Source of the DNA: [Clostridium] celerecrescens 18A
Lineage (GTDB): Bacteria; Bacillota; Clostridia; Lachnospirales; Lachnospiraceae
NCBI RefSeq assembly: GCF_002797975.1
Contig: NZ_PGET01000001.1
Span: 4,390,001-4,454,000, forward strand
Reading direction: 5' to 3'
DNA length: 64,000 bases
Shown: one piece after another, positions 52,710 to 59,688 of the stretch
Layout of the letters: every line of letters starts with the position of its first letter
Position numbering within the stretch: the stretch's first letter is position 1
Position numbers and translations under genes: made by a program
The notes under the pieces: model-generated
The model's input: only the letters and a program-made list of their open reading frames with translations
Databases searched by the model: none
What the model was told of the DNA's origin: nothing

Positions 52710-53555
52710 ATGAAGCGTTCAGGATTAGTAAAGGCAGCAATAGGAATTTTAGCATTTTTGGTTATAGCTTTTTTGACCGTATTTTTTTTTGTCTCCAGTG
52801 CATTAAAGGATTTTAAAGTCCAGGTGATGGATTTTGACCAGGAGTTAAACCTAAGAAAACCGGTACAAGTAAAAACAGAACCGACCATTTTGTTTCTTGG
52901 TAACAGCATGACATATTTTAACGATCTTCCGACGGTATTTTTGAATTTAAGCCAGAGCGGAGGATTCGCCGCAGAGGTATATGAATTGACAGAAGGTTCG
53001 TATCGTCTTGAATATTTTGCGGATGAAACGGATGAGGTTGGGGTACAGGCGTGTGATACACTGAAAAATTATGATTGGGATTATGTGGTTTTGCAGGAGC
53101 AAAGCGGTATTTCCACAATGGGAGCAGAAGAGCATATGTATCCTGCCGCGAGGACGCTTGACAGTATGATCCGGGAAGCAAATGGCGAATCGGTGTTTCT
53201 TATGACATGGGCTTATAAAGAGGGATTTTCTTTACCGTTATTAGGTTTTGAATTCAATAATACAAGAGAAGAAATGCAGACTCAAATGGCTCAAAACTAT
53301 ATGAACATTGCCAATGAACTGGAGGCGCTGCTGGCACCGGCCGGTATTGCATTTATGCGGTGTTCCTTCGATTATCCGGAAATTGAACTCTGGGATGAAG
53401 ACGGGAATCACCCGTCTATGGCAGGAACTTATCTGGCTGCATGTGTTTTATATCAGGTGTTATATGATCAGTCTCCTGGTGAACTTAGCTATACAGCTGA
53501 TCTGGATAGGCAGACGGCTTCGAAGCTGCAGCTGGTTGCTGCGGGGATCCGATAA
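52710..53555 (+). CDS. Membrane-anchored SGNH/GDSL-like hydrolase
   Basis: A 281-residue protein. The ATG at 52710 is preferred because GGGGAAGG lies upstream; the ATG at 52683 lacks a ribosome site. A transmembrane or signal-anchor helix spans about 8-29. The catalytic domain shows block I as FLGNSMTYFND (Ser66) and the strand YVVLQEQSG. Block V is DGNHPSMAGTY, with D231 and H234 as catalytic candidates. The fold suggests an extracellular esterase or deacylase acting on a wall or glycan ester. It differs from classic GDSL in having GNS in place of GDS. Its substrate is unknown and neighbours give no clue. Confidence 0.78.
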   Translation: MKRSGLVKAAIGILAFLVIAFLTVFFFVSSALKDFKVQVMDFDQELNLRKPVQVKTEPTILFLGNSMTYFNDLPTVFLNLSQSGGFAAEVYELTEGSYRLEYFADETDEVGVQACDTLKNYDWDYVVLQEQSGISTMGAEEHMYPAARTLDSMIREANGESVFLMTWAYKEGFSLPLLGFEFNNTREEMQTQMAQNYMNIANELEALLAPAGIAFMRCSFDYPEIELWDEDGNHPSMAGTYLAACVLYQVLYDQSPGELSYTADLDRQTASKLQLVAAGIR

Positions 53556-53609
53556 CGGGATCCGGGTTTCTGTTCTGTATAAATATTAATAGGTCTTGGA
53601 GGACTAAGT

Positions 53610-54092
53610 ATGAAAAAGAAATGGAATGTAATGATTGACGGCAAAGAGCATGAGATTGCTTTTAAACCTGGCGTCTTTCGAGGAAAAAAGGTCGTGGATG
53701 GTGTTTCTACGCCTATTAAAAGTACAAGCCTGTTTATCCGGGTATTTGATGAACCGATTGAGTTGGAGGGAAAAACACTTCATCTTACGGCAATCGGTTC
53801 CAAAGTGGATTTGGCTGTGGATGATGTTTACTTAAATTCAAAAAAACCATACGTTCCACTTAATGAAATCCCCCGCTGGGCATATGGATTCACAGCTGCT
53901 ATTATCATAATCGGCTGGATTCTATGTGGTCTTTTCGGAATATTAGTTGGTACCATGGGAGGCGTGTTTGTTATTAAAAGATCGATTTCTCCTAAGCATA
54001 AGAGCCCGATGCCTTCCTGCTTAGGTGTATCAGTGCTGTGCGTTGTCATACAATTTTTATTCCTGTTCATGAGAATTGCGGTAGCTTTATAG
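53610..54092 (+). CDS. Small membrane protein of unknown function
   Basis: A 160-residue protein. A soluble N-terminal beta-rich part (about 1-85, starting KKKWNVMIDGKEHEIAF) is followed by two hydrophobic stretches at about 91-121 and 138-158. A GGAGG lies upstream and a terminator follows. It begins 54 bp after the SGNH hydrolase gene and may be co-transcribed. No family was recognised; the beta-rich opening resembles small domains found in other clostridial membrane proteins only loosely. Confidence 0.7.
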   Translation: MKKKWNVMIDGKEHEIAFKPGVFRGKKVVDGVSTPIKSTSLFIRVFDEPIELEGKTLHLTAIGSKVDLAVDDVYLNSKKPYVPLNEIPRWAYGFTAAIIIIGWILCGLFGILVGTMGGVFVIKRSISPKHKSPMPSCLGVSVLCVVIQFLFLFMRIAVAL

Positions 54093-54136
54093 GCATTCTT
54101 AAAACATAATTTAAAATAGAACGAATACAAAAAATT

Positions 54137-54166
54137 AACTATCAGCCTTGAGTTGATAGTTTTTTC
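54137..54166 (+). terminator. Terminator after the small membrane protein gene
   Basis: AACTATCA (54137-54144) pairs with TGATAGTT (54154-54161), followed by a T-run. Confidence 0.8.
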
Positions 54167-54239
54167 TTTTCTTAAAGCCAGGATAAATTGAGAAAGTCAT
54201 CAAAGGCGCACCGCGAACAATATCCCCATTAAGGAGAGG

Positions 54240-54270
54240 AGCCGGCAAGATTGGAGGAATCCTGCCGGCT
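54240..54270. other. Strong hairpin without a T-run, GGAGG in its loop
   Basis: AGCCGGCA (54240-54247) pairs with TGCCGGCT (54263-54270), and GATT pairs with AATC inside. This leaves GGAGG as the apical loop. The rest of the 489-bp gap between 54092 and 54582 holds no convincing gene. The hairpin could belong to a leader RNA, but nothing downstream clearly uses it. Confidence 0.45.
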
Positions 54271-54581
54271 GTATGAAAAAAGTTTATCTAAAAGGATATT
54301 ACCTGTAACAAGTATTAATATAACGTTGGGATATGTAGAAAAGTTGTGGAAGATGTGAACAGTTTGTGAAAGAGGCTGCGCTCTTCACAAGGGACAATCC
54401 TGGTGAAACTGAATCCAAATGAAAATGGGGCACTGCAATATCCGGGGATGCCAGTGTAAGAAAAGAAGATAATTTTCCAAACTTACAAACCGCAAACTTG
54501 CGTTCCCCGCACCATATATGATACAATCGATCAGTTGATGCATGTTTTCATTAAGATGAATTTATTTGGAGGAATTTTAAT

Positions 54582-55220
54582 ATGAGGTTACGTCATATAC
54601 CAGGCTCGGAGGAGGAAATCGCGGGCAGCCCCTATGTTGTTCAGAATCCTTTTGAGAAAAAGGGCTGTTGGAAGGAAGTGTTTGGAAATGAAAATCCCAT
54701 AGAGATAGAAGTTGGAATGGGAAAGGGCCGTTTTATCATGGAACTGGCTGCTATTCATCCGGAAATCAATTATGTTGGTATTGAGAGGTATCCCAGTGTT
54801 CTGTTGAGAGGCTTACAGAAAAGGGCTCAGATGGAACTTGATAATATATTCTTTATGTGTGTGGATGCAAAAAACCTGGCCGATATATTTGCTCCGGGGG
54901 AGGTTCAGAAGGTCTACTTAAACTTTTCCGATCCCTGGCCAAAGGACCGTCATGCAAAGCGCAGACTCACATCAGAAGATTTTATGGCTGTTTATGAACA
55001 GATTTTAAAGCTTGATGGTTCAGTAGAATTTAAAACTGACAACAGGGGGCTATTTGATTATTCCCTGGAATCAATCCCGAGAGCTGGGTGGCAGGTTAAG
55101 GAATTCACCTATGACCTTCACAACAATCAGATGGGAGAGGGAAATGTAATGACAGAGTATGAAGAAAAGTTTTCCTCTCAGGGGAACCCTATTTATAAAT
55201 TGATCGCTGGAAGAAAATAA
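54582..55220 (+). CDS. trmB: tRNA (guanine-N7)-methyltransferase
   Basis: A 212-residue class I SAM-dependent methyltransferase of the TrmB family. The SAM-binding motif is EVGMGKGRFIMELA. The diagnostic NFSDPWPKDRHAKRRL block is present, followed by EFKTDNRGLFDYSL. It methylates N7 of G46 in tRNA variable loops in the cytoplasm. Length is normal. GGAGG precedes the ATG, and a hairpin follows the stop. A tRNA-Lys gene lies a few hundred bases downstream but is separately promoted. Confidence 0.96.
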   Translation: MRLRHIPGSEEEIAGSPYVVQNPFEKKGCWKEVFGNENPIEIEVGMGKGRFIMELAAIHPEINYVGIERYPSVLLRGLQKRAQMELDNIFFMCVDAKNLADIFAPGEVQKVYLNFSDPWPKDRHAKRRLTSEDFMAVYEQILKLDGSVEFKTDNRGLFDYSLESIPRAGWQVKEFTYDLHNNQMGEGNVMTEYEEKFSSQGNPIYKLIAGRK

Positions 55221-55223
55221 TTA

Positions 55224-55263
55224 AAAACTGGCATCCGGATTTATAACCGTGATGCCGGTTTTG
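55224..55263 (+). terminator. Terminator of trmB
   Basis: AAAACTGGCATC pairs with GATGCCGGTTTT (one mismatch) around a 15-nt loop. It starts within a few bases of the trmB stop. Confidence 0.75.
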
Positions 55264-55301
55264 CATATAATAAAGCAAAAGCAGATGCGGGAGCAGCAGT
55301 T

Positions 55302-55454
55302 ATGGGAATGAAAGACAAGGTTACAAGCAAGCTTCTTCAGGCGACCAGTGACAAAACGGAATTAAATAAGAAAATGCTGTCTTGGAACAAATCTTTTGTA
55401 GAAGTGAACAAAACATTAGGCGGAAATGCACAAAAAAATAAGAATAATAAATAA
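55302..55454 (+). CDS. Possible small protein of 50 residues
   Basis: An ATG at 55302 with GGGAG 8 bp upstream opens a 50-residue, strongly basic and Lys/Asn-rich reading frame (MGMKDKVTSKLLQATSDKTE...). The same frame is open back to the trmB stop without another start codon. No family was recognised. The composition looks like a real coding sequence (amphipathic opening, few rare residues), but the size makes it uncertain. It overlaps no other gene and ends 36 bp before the tRNA promoter. Confidence 0.45.
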   Translation: MGMKDKVTSKLLQATSDKTELNKKMLSWNKSFVEVNKTLGGNAQKNKNNK

Positions 55455-55490
55455 ATTCGAAAAAGTTGTAAATTATTTGTAAAAAAGGTG

Positions 55491-55519
55491 TTGACTTTTG
55501 TAGGATACAGTTATATAAT
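55491..55519 (+). promoter_or_regulatory. Promoter of tRNA-Lys
   Basis: TTGACT (55491-55496) and TATAAT (55514-55519) are exactly 17 bp apart, about 50 bp before the tRNA. Confidence 0.85.
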
Positions 55520-55568
55520 TACACACGTGCTCAAGACGAGAGCACAGTGAAAGAAAAACAAAAGACAT

Positions 55569-55641
55569 GCGCCTTTAGCTCAGTTGGTAGAGCAGTAGAC
55601 TCTTAATCTATTTGTCCGGGGTTCGAGCCCCCGAAGGCGCA
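55569..55641 (+). tRNA. tRNA-Lys (CTT anticodon)
   Basis: A 73-nt cloverleaf. The acceptor stem GCGCCTT pairs with AAGGCGC, the D arm is GCTC..GAGC, and the anticodon stem GTAGA pairs with TCTAT around loop CTCTTAA (anticodon CTT). The T arm is CCGGG-GTTCGAG-CCCCG-like. CCA is not encoded. The single-gene promoter lies upstream. Confidence 0.96.
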
Positions 55642-55785
55642 CTAAAAAGTTCCGGTTTTGCAGACAGAGAGCTGCGGGGTTGGGGCTTTTACTTTGTCCG
55701 GATTTATGCGGGTCCACAAGGTGGCGGTTAATTTTCTAGGAGTAGGAAAGAAGCTTGAAGCCGATCTCTTTTCGAATCAGTGTTT

Positions 55786-55932
55786 AATGTTAATAACCGT
55801 CCTGCTATGGAGCTTCTGGGCTTTGGTGTGGTTGCCACAATAGCCAGTGCAATTTGCAGCCGTCCTGTAATAGAATATCTGGAATAAGTGGAAAGTGTTG
55901 ACCGTGCTGGCGGAGTAAAAATATATAAATAA
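55786..55932 (+). pseudogene. Decayed 3' coding fragment
   Basis: The frame from 55786 reads as protein-like sequence (RPAMELLGFGVVATIASAI, then SRPVIEYLE) interrupted by TAA at 55885. It continues in frame as VESVDRAGGVKIYK before a final stop at 55930. There is no start codon or ribosome site. A neighbouring segment around 55727 (VNFLGVGKKLEADLF) reads well in another frame, suggesting a further frameshift. The original family was not recognised. It lies between tRNA-Lys and a perfect hairpin. Confidence 0.35.
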
Positions 55933-55933
55933 T

Positions 55934-56000
55934 GCCGCTTCATAATAAATGTTGATTATTTATTAGTCATGAATCATTTATTATGAAGCGGCCTTTTATT
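55934..56000 (+). terminator. Perfect 18-bp hairpin with T-rich tail
   Basis: The arms 55934-55951 and 55975-55992 are exact reverse complements with a 23-nt loop. CTTTTATTATT follows. It lies 2 bp after the end of the decayed fragment and is probably its surviving terminator. It could also be part of a small palindromic repeat. Confidence 0.65.
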
Positions 56001-56113
56001 ATTAAAATTTAAATCAGAATATAGTTGTTTAAAATCTGGGCTTGGTTGGAGGCCAACGCTAAGTGGCTGTCATGGTTTCAAGCTTTACTAAAAACTGAAC
56101 ATTACGTTACATA

Positions 56114-56177
56114 TTGACACTAAGGCAAAAAAGGAATACAATCAATCCAATTATGAATTTAATTCGTATATATAAAC
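56114..56177 (+). promoter_or_regulatory. Promoter of the IclR gene with candidate operator
   Basis: TTGACA (56114-56119) and TACAAT (56137-56142) are 17 bp apart. The element ATTCGTATATATAAAC lies at 56162-56177 and matches 13 of 16 positions of the element before the next operon. The palindrome GAATTTAATTC (56155-56165) overlaps its left edge. Confidence 0.7.
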
Positions 56178-56192
56178 TTTCGGAGGTATGAA

Positions 56193-56948
56193 ATGAATCG
56201 AACCGTAGAACGTACATTTATGATTTTGCAGTTGATCGCTGACAGGAAAAGGGGGATAACCTTACAGGAGATTACCAATGAAATGGGGATGGCTAAGAGT
56301 AGTGTTTTTGTCATTGTACAGTCATTATTGGAACTGAACTATATTACAACACTCCGTGATAATGATAAGAAATACTGTTTAGGGATAGAGACTTTTTCCT
56401 TGGGTATGAAATATGTAGATGATATGAGTCTGATAAAAGAATGTACCGTAAATCTTCAGCCCATATCTGAAAAGTATAACAAAACAGCTTTTGTTGCAGT
56501 ACTAAATGGAACCAAGATCGTATATGTGCATAAATATGTGGCTCAGAATGCAAGATTGGCTTCATGCGCCATTGGAACCAGAAAGGATGCCTATGCAACT
56601 TCTCTGGGAAAGGCAATTCTAGCATTTTTACCGAAAGAGGAACAGAGTGCAATTTTGGATAAGATAGATTTTAAGCCATTAACAGACTATACCATTACTT
56701 CCAAAGAACAGCTGCTGGAAGAACTAAGAAGAACAAAGGAGCGGGGGTATTCTTTGGATCAAAGGGAATTAGAGGACATAACCAGCTGCTGCGGAGCACC
56801 TGTTTTTGACTATACTGGAAGAGTGGTAGCAGCTGTTTCTTTGTCGGATATCTATGATGAAACGCTTGATGATGAGCAGGTTGCAAAAGAGCTTAGAGAA
56901 GTAGCACTTCATATATCAAGAAATTTAGGATATCATCCCAATCCATGA
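56193..56948 (+). CDS. IclR-family transcriptional regulator
   Basis: A 251-residue regulator. The N-terminal winged helix-turn-helix (about 1-65) contains RKRGITLQEITNEMGMAKSSVF. The C-terminal effector domain shows typical IclR blocks: RKDAYATSLGKAILAFLP, ERGYSLDQRELEDI and APVFDYTGRVVAAVSLS. CGGAGG precedes the ATG. It has its own promoter and is closed by a strong terminator. The adjacent importer operon has a consensus promoter and a near-identical operator in the same relative place, so the protein probably represses both itself and that operon. The effector is unknown, likely a sugar or sugar acid. Confidence 0.93.
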   Translation: MNRTVERTFMILQLIADRKRGITLQEITNEMGMAKSSVFVIVQSLLELNYITTLRDNDKKYCLGIETFSLGMKYVDDMSLIKECTVNLQPISEKYNKTAFVAVLNGTKIVYVHKYVAQNARLASCAIGTRKDAYATSLGKAILAFLPKEEQSAILDKIDFKPLTDYTITSKEQLLEELRRTKERGYSLDQRELEDITSCCGAPVFDYTGRVVAAVSLSDIYDETLDDEQVAKELREVALHISRNLGYHPNP

Positions 56949-56980
56949 TGACTTAACCTTATTATTGATGATTAAATATT

Positions 56981-57047
56981 ATGCGAGAATCAAACCCTTT
57001 ATTTCCGATGATGTAATACGGCACAAAGGGCATTCTCGCATTTTTTA
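56981..57047 (+). terminator. Terminator of the IclR gene
   Basis: ATGCGAGAAT (56981-56990) pairs with ATTCTCGCAT (57032-57041), with an inner CCCTTT/AAAGGG helix. Six T follow. Confidence 0.9.
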
Positions 57048-57111
57048 TAGTACGCTTTTTGAAAACCAAATTTATGATAATCAAATCATTAATATAAAGT
57101 GCACATTTATG

Positions 57112-57176
57112 TTGACAAGAATTAAAATGAAATGTATAATATGCTCATATTTAAAACTTAGTTCTTATATATGAAC
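57112..57176 (+). promoter_or_regulatory. Full-consensus promoter with IclR-type operator
   Basis: TTGACA (57112-57117) and TATAAT (57135-57140) are exactly 17 bp apart. The palindrome GTTCTTATATATGAAC (57161-57176) lies 20 bp past the -10, nearly the same position as the related element in the IclR promoter (19 bp). A perfect promoter of this kind needs repression, which the operator would supply. Confidence 0.8.
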
Positions 57177-57188
57177 TTTTACGGTTAA

Positions 57189-57215
57189 AGATCTCTACGA
57201 AGAGATCTCATTTTA
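57189..57215 (+). terminator. Leader stem-loop, possible attenuator
   Basis: AGATCTCT (57189-57196) and AGAGATCT (57201-57208) pair perfectly over ACGA. A short T-rich stretch follows. It lies in the 5' leader of the transporter operon. Confidence 0.4.
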
Positions 57216-57245
57216 TAAATAATAATGTGAACGAGGTTCTTAATT

Positions 57246-57824
57246 ATGAACAAGACAAGCGAGGTATTTTTGTTTCCATATTTGGATTTGTTATTTTTCT
57301 CCATACTTGCCGCTGTTTCAGAAATTATGAGTTATAAGATGTTGGAATTTTGGAACAGCAGTTTCTATTTCAGCTTTTCCGTGGTTCTTTGCCTCATATC
57401 CATGATTCGCTGGGGAGCAGCCGGAGTTGCAGTGGCCATGATCGGAGGAATTCCCGGTATTCTGTTCTCTTCAATGCCCCTCTGGTCCGGAATTTTATTT
57501 TATAGCCTGTCAAATGCATTTATTGGGATTCCTATGATGGTTTACGGAAGCAGGAACAGAGACACCATTGCTGACGGACATGTTTTTTTACTCCTTTATA
57601 TTTTCCTTTCTCATTGCTGTCTGTCTGCAGGAAAGGGAATTGCCATATTTTTACTAACCGGAGAAACAACAGGAGCTAAGGATTATTTTGGGGCAACATT
57701 TTTTACCTTGATAATCAATATCATTGTGTGCAGTGTGCTGCAAATGCGGAAAGGGCTGATTTGCGATATGAGATATTATTTTACCGACATGGAAGGAGAA
57801 GGGTATGGAAACGGAAGAGATTAA
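57246..57824 (+). CDS. Membrane protein of unknown function heading the importer operon
   Basis: A 192-residue protein with about five or six hydrophobic helices (for example LDLLFFSILAAVSEIMSY, FYFSFSVVLCLISMIRWG and GAAGVAVAMIGGIPGILF). It resembles the general shape of ECF-type substrate-binding membrane components, but no specific motif was recognised. GAGG precedes the ATG. It overlaps the permease gene by 20 bp, so it is firmly part of the IclR-linked operon. It might assist uptake or sense substrate. Confidence 0.65.
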   Translation: MNKTSEVFLFPYLDLLFFSILAAVSEIMSYKMLEFWNSSFYFSFSVVLCLISMIRWGAAGVAVAMIGGIPGILFSSMPLWSGILFYSLSNAFIGIPMMVYGSRNRDTIADGHVFLLLYIFLSHCCLSAGKGIAIFLLTGETTGAKDYFGATFFTLIINIIVCSVLQMRKGLICDMRYYFTDMEGEGYGNGRD

Positions 57825-58770
57825 AATGCGTGAGCCCCAGACAAATAAGATATGGAGAGCTGTGAGGAAGGACTGGCGTTTATATGTACTCCTGCTTCCC
57901 CTGGTGATCTGGTTTGCTATGTGGGCTTATAAGCCAATGGGAGGGCTTCTGATTGCATTTAAACGGTTTGATCCTCAATTTGGGGTCTGGGGTAGCGAAT
58001 TTAAAGGAATAGACAATTTTATCAACCTTGTTTCCGGAGTCAATAAGGTTGAGTTTTGGCAGGCATTCAGAAATACATTTATTATCAGTGCTTACAGCCT
58101 GATATTTGGATTCCCTGTTCCGATAATACTGGCCTTATTATTTGCTGAAATAGGAAATGATACGGTGAGGAAGCTGACTCAGACCGCAACCTATCTGCCT
58201 CATTTCCTTTCTGAGGTTACAATCACAGGAATTGCCCTCATGCTGGTATACAGCGGTGTCCGCTCAACCGGAATTATTGCCTCTCTGCTCCAGCAAATAG
58301 GATTGATTGACCCGGGTGTTTCAATCATGCAGAAATCAAATTATTTCAGGCCTCTTTATATTATGGTAGGAATCTGGAAAGAAAGCGGATATAATTCCAT
58401 TGTTTATTTTGCAGCTATTATGGGGATTTCCCCTACATTGTATGAGGCTTTAAAAGTGGATGGGGGCAATAAATTTCAGGAAATCCGCTTTATCACATTT
58501 CCGGGTATGGCTCCGACTCTGATCATCATGATTATCATGAGGATAGGAAGTATGCTGACCATTGGCTATGAAAGAGTTTTGCTTTTATACAATGCCAATA
58601 TTTATGTGACAGCAGATGTGCTCTCCACCTTTGAACAAAGAATTGGTATTCTGTCAGGCAACTATGGAATCGGAGCTGCAGTCAGCCTGTTCAATTCCTT
58701 GATTGCGTTTGCACTGGTGATCGGTGCCAATACAATCAGCAAAAATATATCAGAAACATCCCTGTGGTAG
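57805..58770 (+). CDS. ABC sugar importer permease (LplB type)
   Basis: A 321-residue permease of the LplB subgroup of CUT1 transporters. The opening WRLYVLLLPLVIWFAMWAYKPMGG and the RFDPQFGVWGSEFKGIDNF stretch are typical. The EAA loop reads YEALKVDGGNKFQEIRFI. AAGGAGAAGGG supports the ATG inside the end of the previous gene. It pairs with the 58786 permease and the large lipoprotein, an arrangement found in transporters for plant or host polysaccharide fragments. Confidence 0.92.
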   Translation: METEEIKMREPQTNKIWRAVRKDWRLYVLLLPLVIWFAMWAYKPMGGLLIAFKRFDPQFGVWGSEFKGIDNFINLVSGVNKVEFWQAFRNTFIISAYSLIFGFPVPIILALLFAEIGNDTVRKLTQTATYLPHFLSEVTITGIALMLVYSGVRSTGIIASLLQQIGLIDPGVSIMQKSNYFRPLYIMVGIWKESGYNSIVYFAAIMGISPTLYEALKVDGGNKFQEIRFITFPGMAPTLIIMIIMRIGSMLTIGYERVLLLYNANIYVTADVLSTFEQRIGILSGNYGIGAAVSLFNSLIAFALVIGANTISKNISETSLW

Positions 58771-58785
58771 ATTAGAAAGGCGGAA

Positions 58786-59652
58786 ATGATGGAGCGCTTA
58801 AACAGAAGTGAAAAGATATTTAAGGTGTTTTCCTATACGATGATTATCATCTTTGCATTGCTTGCCCTGTATCCGGTTTTGTACGCATTCAGCGTTTCAA
58901 TCAGCGGAAAGGTAGCATATGAAAGCGGTCAGATTGTACTCCTGCCAAAGGAAGTGACATTTCAGGCCTATGATATGGTGCTGCACAACAAGGGCTTTTG
59001 GATTGCGTATACCAATACCCTGTTTTATACCGTGCTTGGTACTGCCTGGAGTATGGCGATTTCCATTACAGGTGCTTATGCATTGCAGAAAACAAAGCTG
59101 ATGTTCAGACGGCAATGGAACTTTCTGCTGGTATTTACCATGTGGTTCAGTGCCGGGATGATTCCCCTGTATTTAAATTATAAGACAATGCACGTAGATA
59201 ACCGGTGGGGAATGATTATAGCCTTCGGTGTCCAGGCATATAACATTATTCTTCTCAGAAATTATTTCAGCAGCATTCCAAAAGAAATAGAAGAAGCTGC
59301 AATCATGGATGGAGCCAATGAGTTTCAGATGCTTGGAAAAGTTTACATACCAATGTCCACTGCCAGCATTGCGACAGTAACCTTATTTTATGCCATTTCG
59401 AGATGGAATGGTTATTACTGGTCAAGGATGCTGCTGGCAAACCCCTATGAGCAGCCGCTGCAGGTATATCTGCGGCAGTTGATTGAAAATTATCAGAAAC
59501 TATATGATGAGTCTCCGGTTAATCTTGCATATTCCGCAGACAGTCTGGCTTATGCCATTATTATATGTTCGATCATCCCGGTGTTAGTTATTTACCCGTA
59601 TATTCAGAAGTACTTTTCAAAAGGTGTGAATATGGGGGGAGTAAAAGGATAA
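58786..59652 (+). CDS. ABC sugar importer permease (YtcP type)
   Basis: A 288-residue permease matching YtcP/LplC. It has six helices, the YPVLYAFSVSISGK opening and the EAA loop EEAAIMDGANEFQMLGKV. It ends in PYIQKYFSKGVNMGGVKG. It is 15 bp after the LplB-type gene with GAAAGG upstream and 36 bp before the binding protein. Confidence 0.92.
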   Translation: MMERLNRSEKIFKVFSYTMIIIFALLALYPVLYAFSVSISGKVAYESGQIVLLPKEVTFQAYDMVLHNKGFWIAYTNTLFYTVLGTAWSMAISITGAYALQKTKLMFRRQWNFLLVFTMWFSAGMIPLYLNYKTMHVDNRWGMIIAFGVQAYNIILLRNYFSSIPKEIEEAAIMDGANEFQMLGKVYIPMSTASIATVTLFYAISRWNGYYWSRMLLANPYEQPLQVYLRQLIENYQKLYDESPVNLAYSADSLAYAIIICSIIPVLVIYPYIQKYFSKGVNMGGVKG

Positions 59653-59688
59653 ATGTTTTATTCGCCATAAAGGCAGAAGGAGGATTTT

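Noticed and set aside
54299..54526. Minus-strand 75-codon frame upstream of trmB
   Set aside because: Its start lies in the probable trmB leader; composition is poor and no ribosome site is seen.
55658..55843. 61-codon frame after tRNA-Lys as an intact gene
   Set aside because: No ribosome site and no recognisable product; only a short part (around 55727-55770) looks protein-like, better explained as part of a decayed fragment.
56965..57174. 69-codon frame after the IclR gene
   Set aside because: It spans the IclR terminator and the consensus promoter of the next operon, with no ribosome site.
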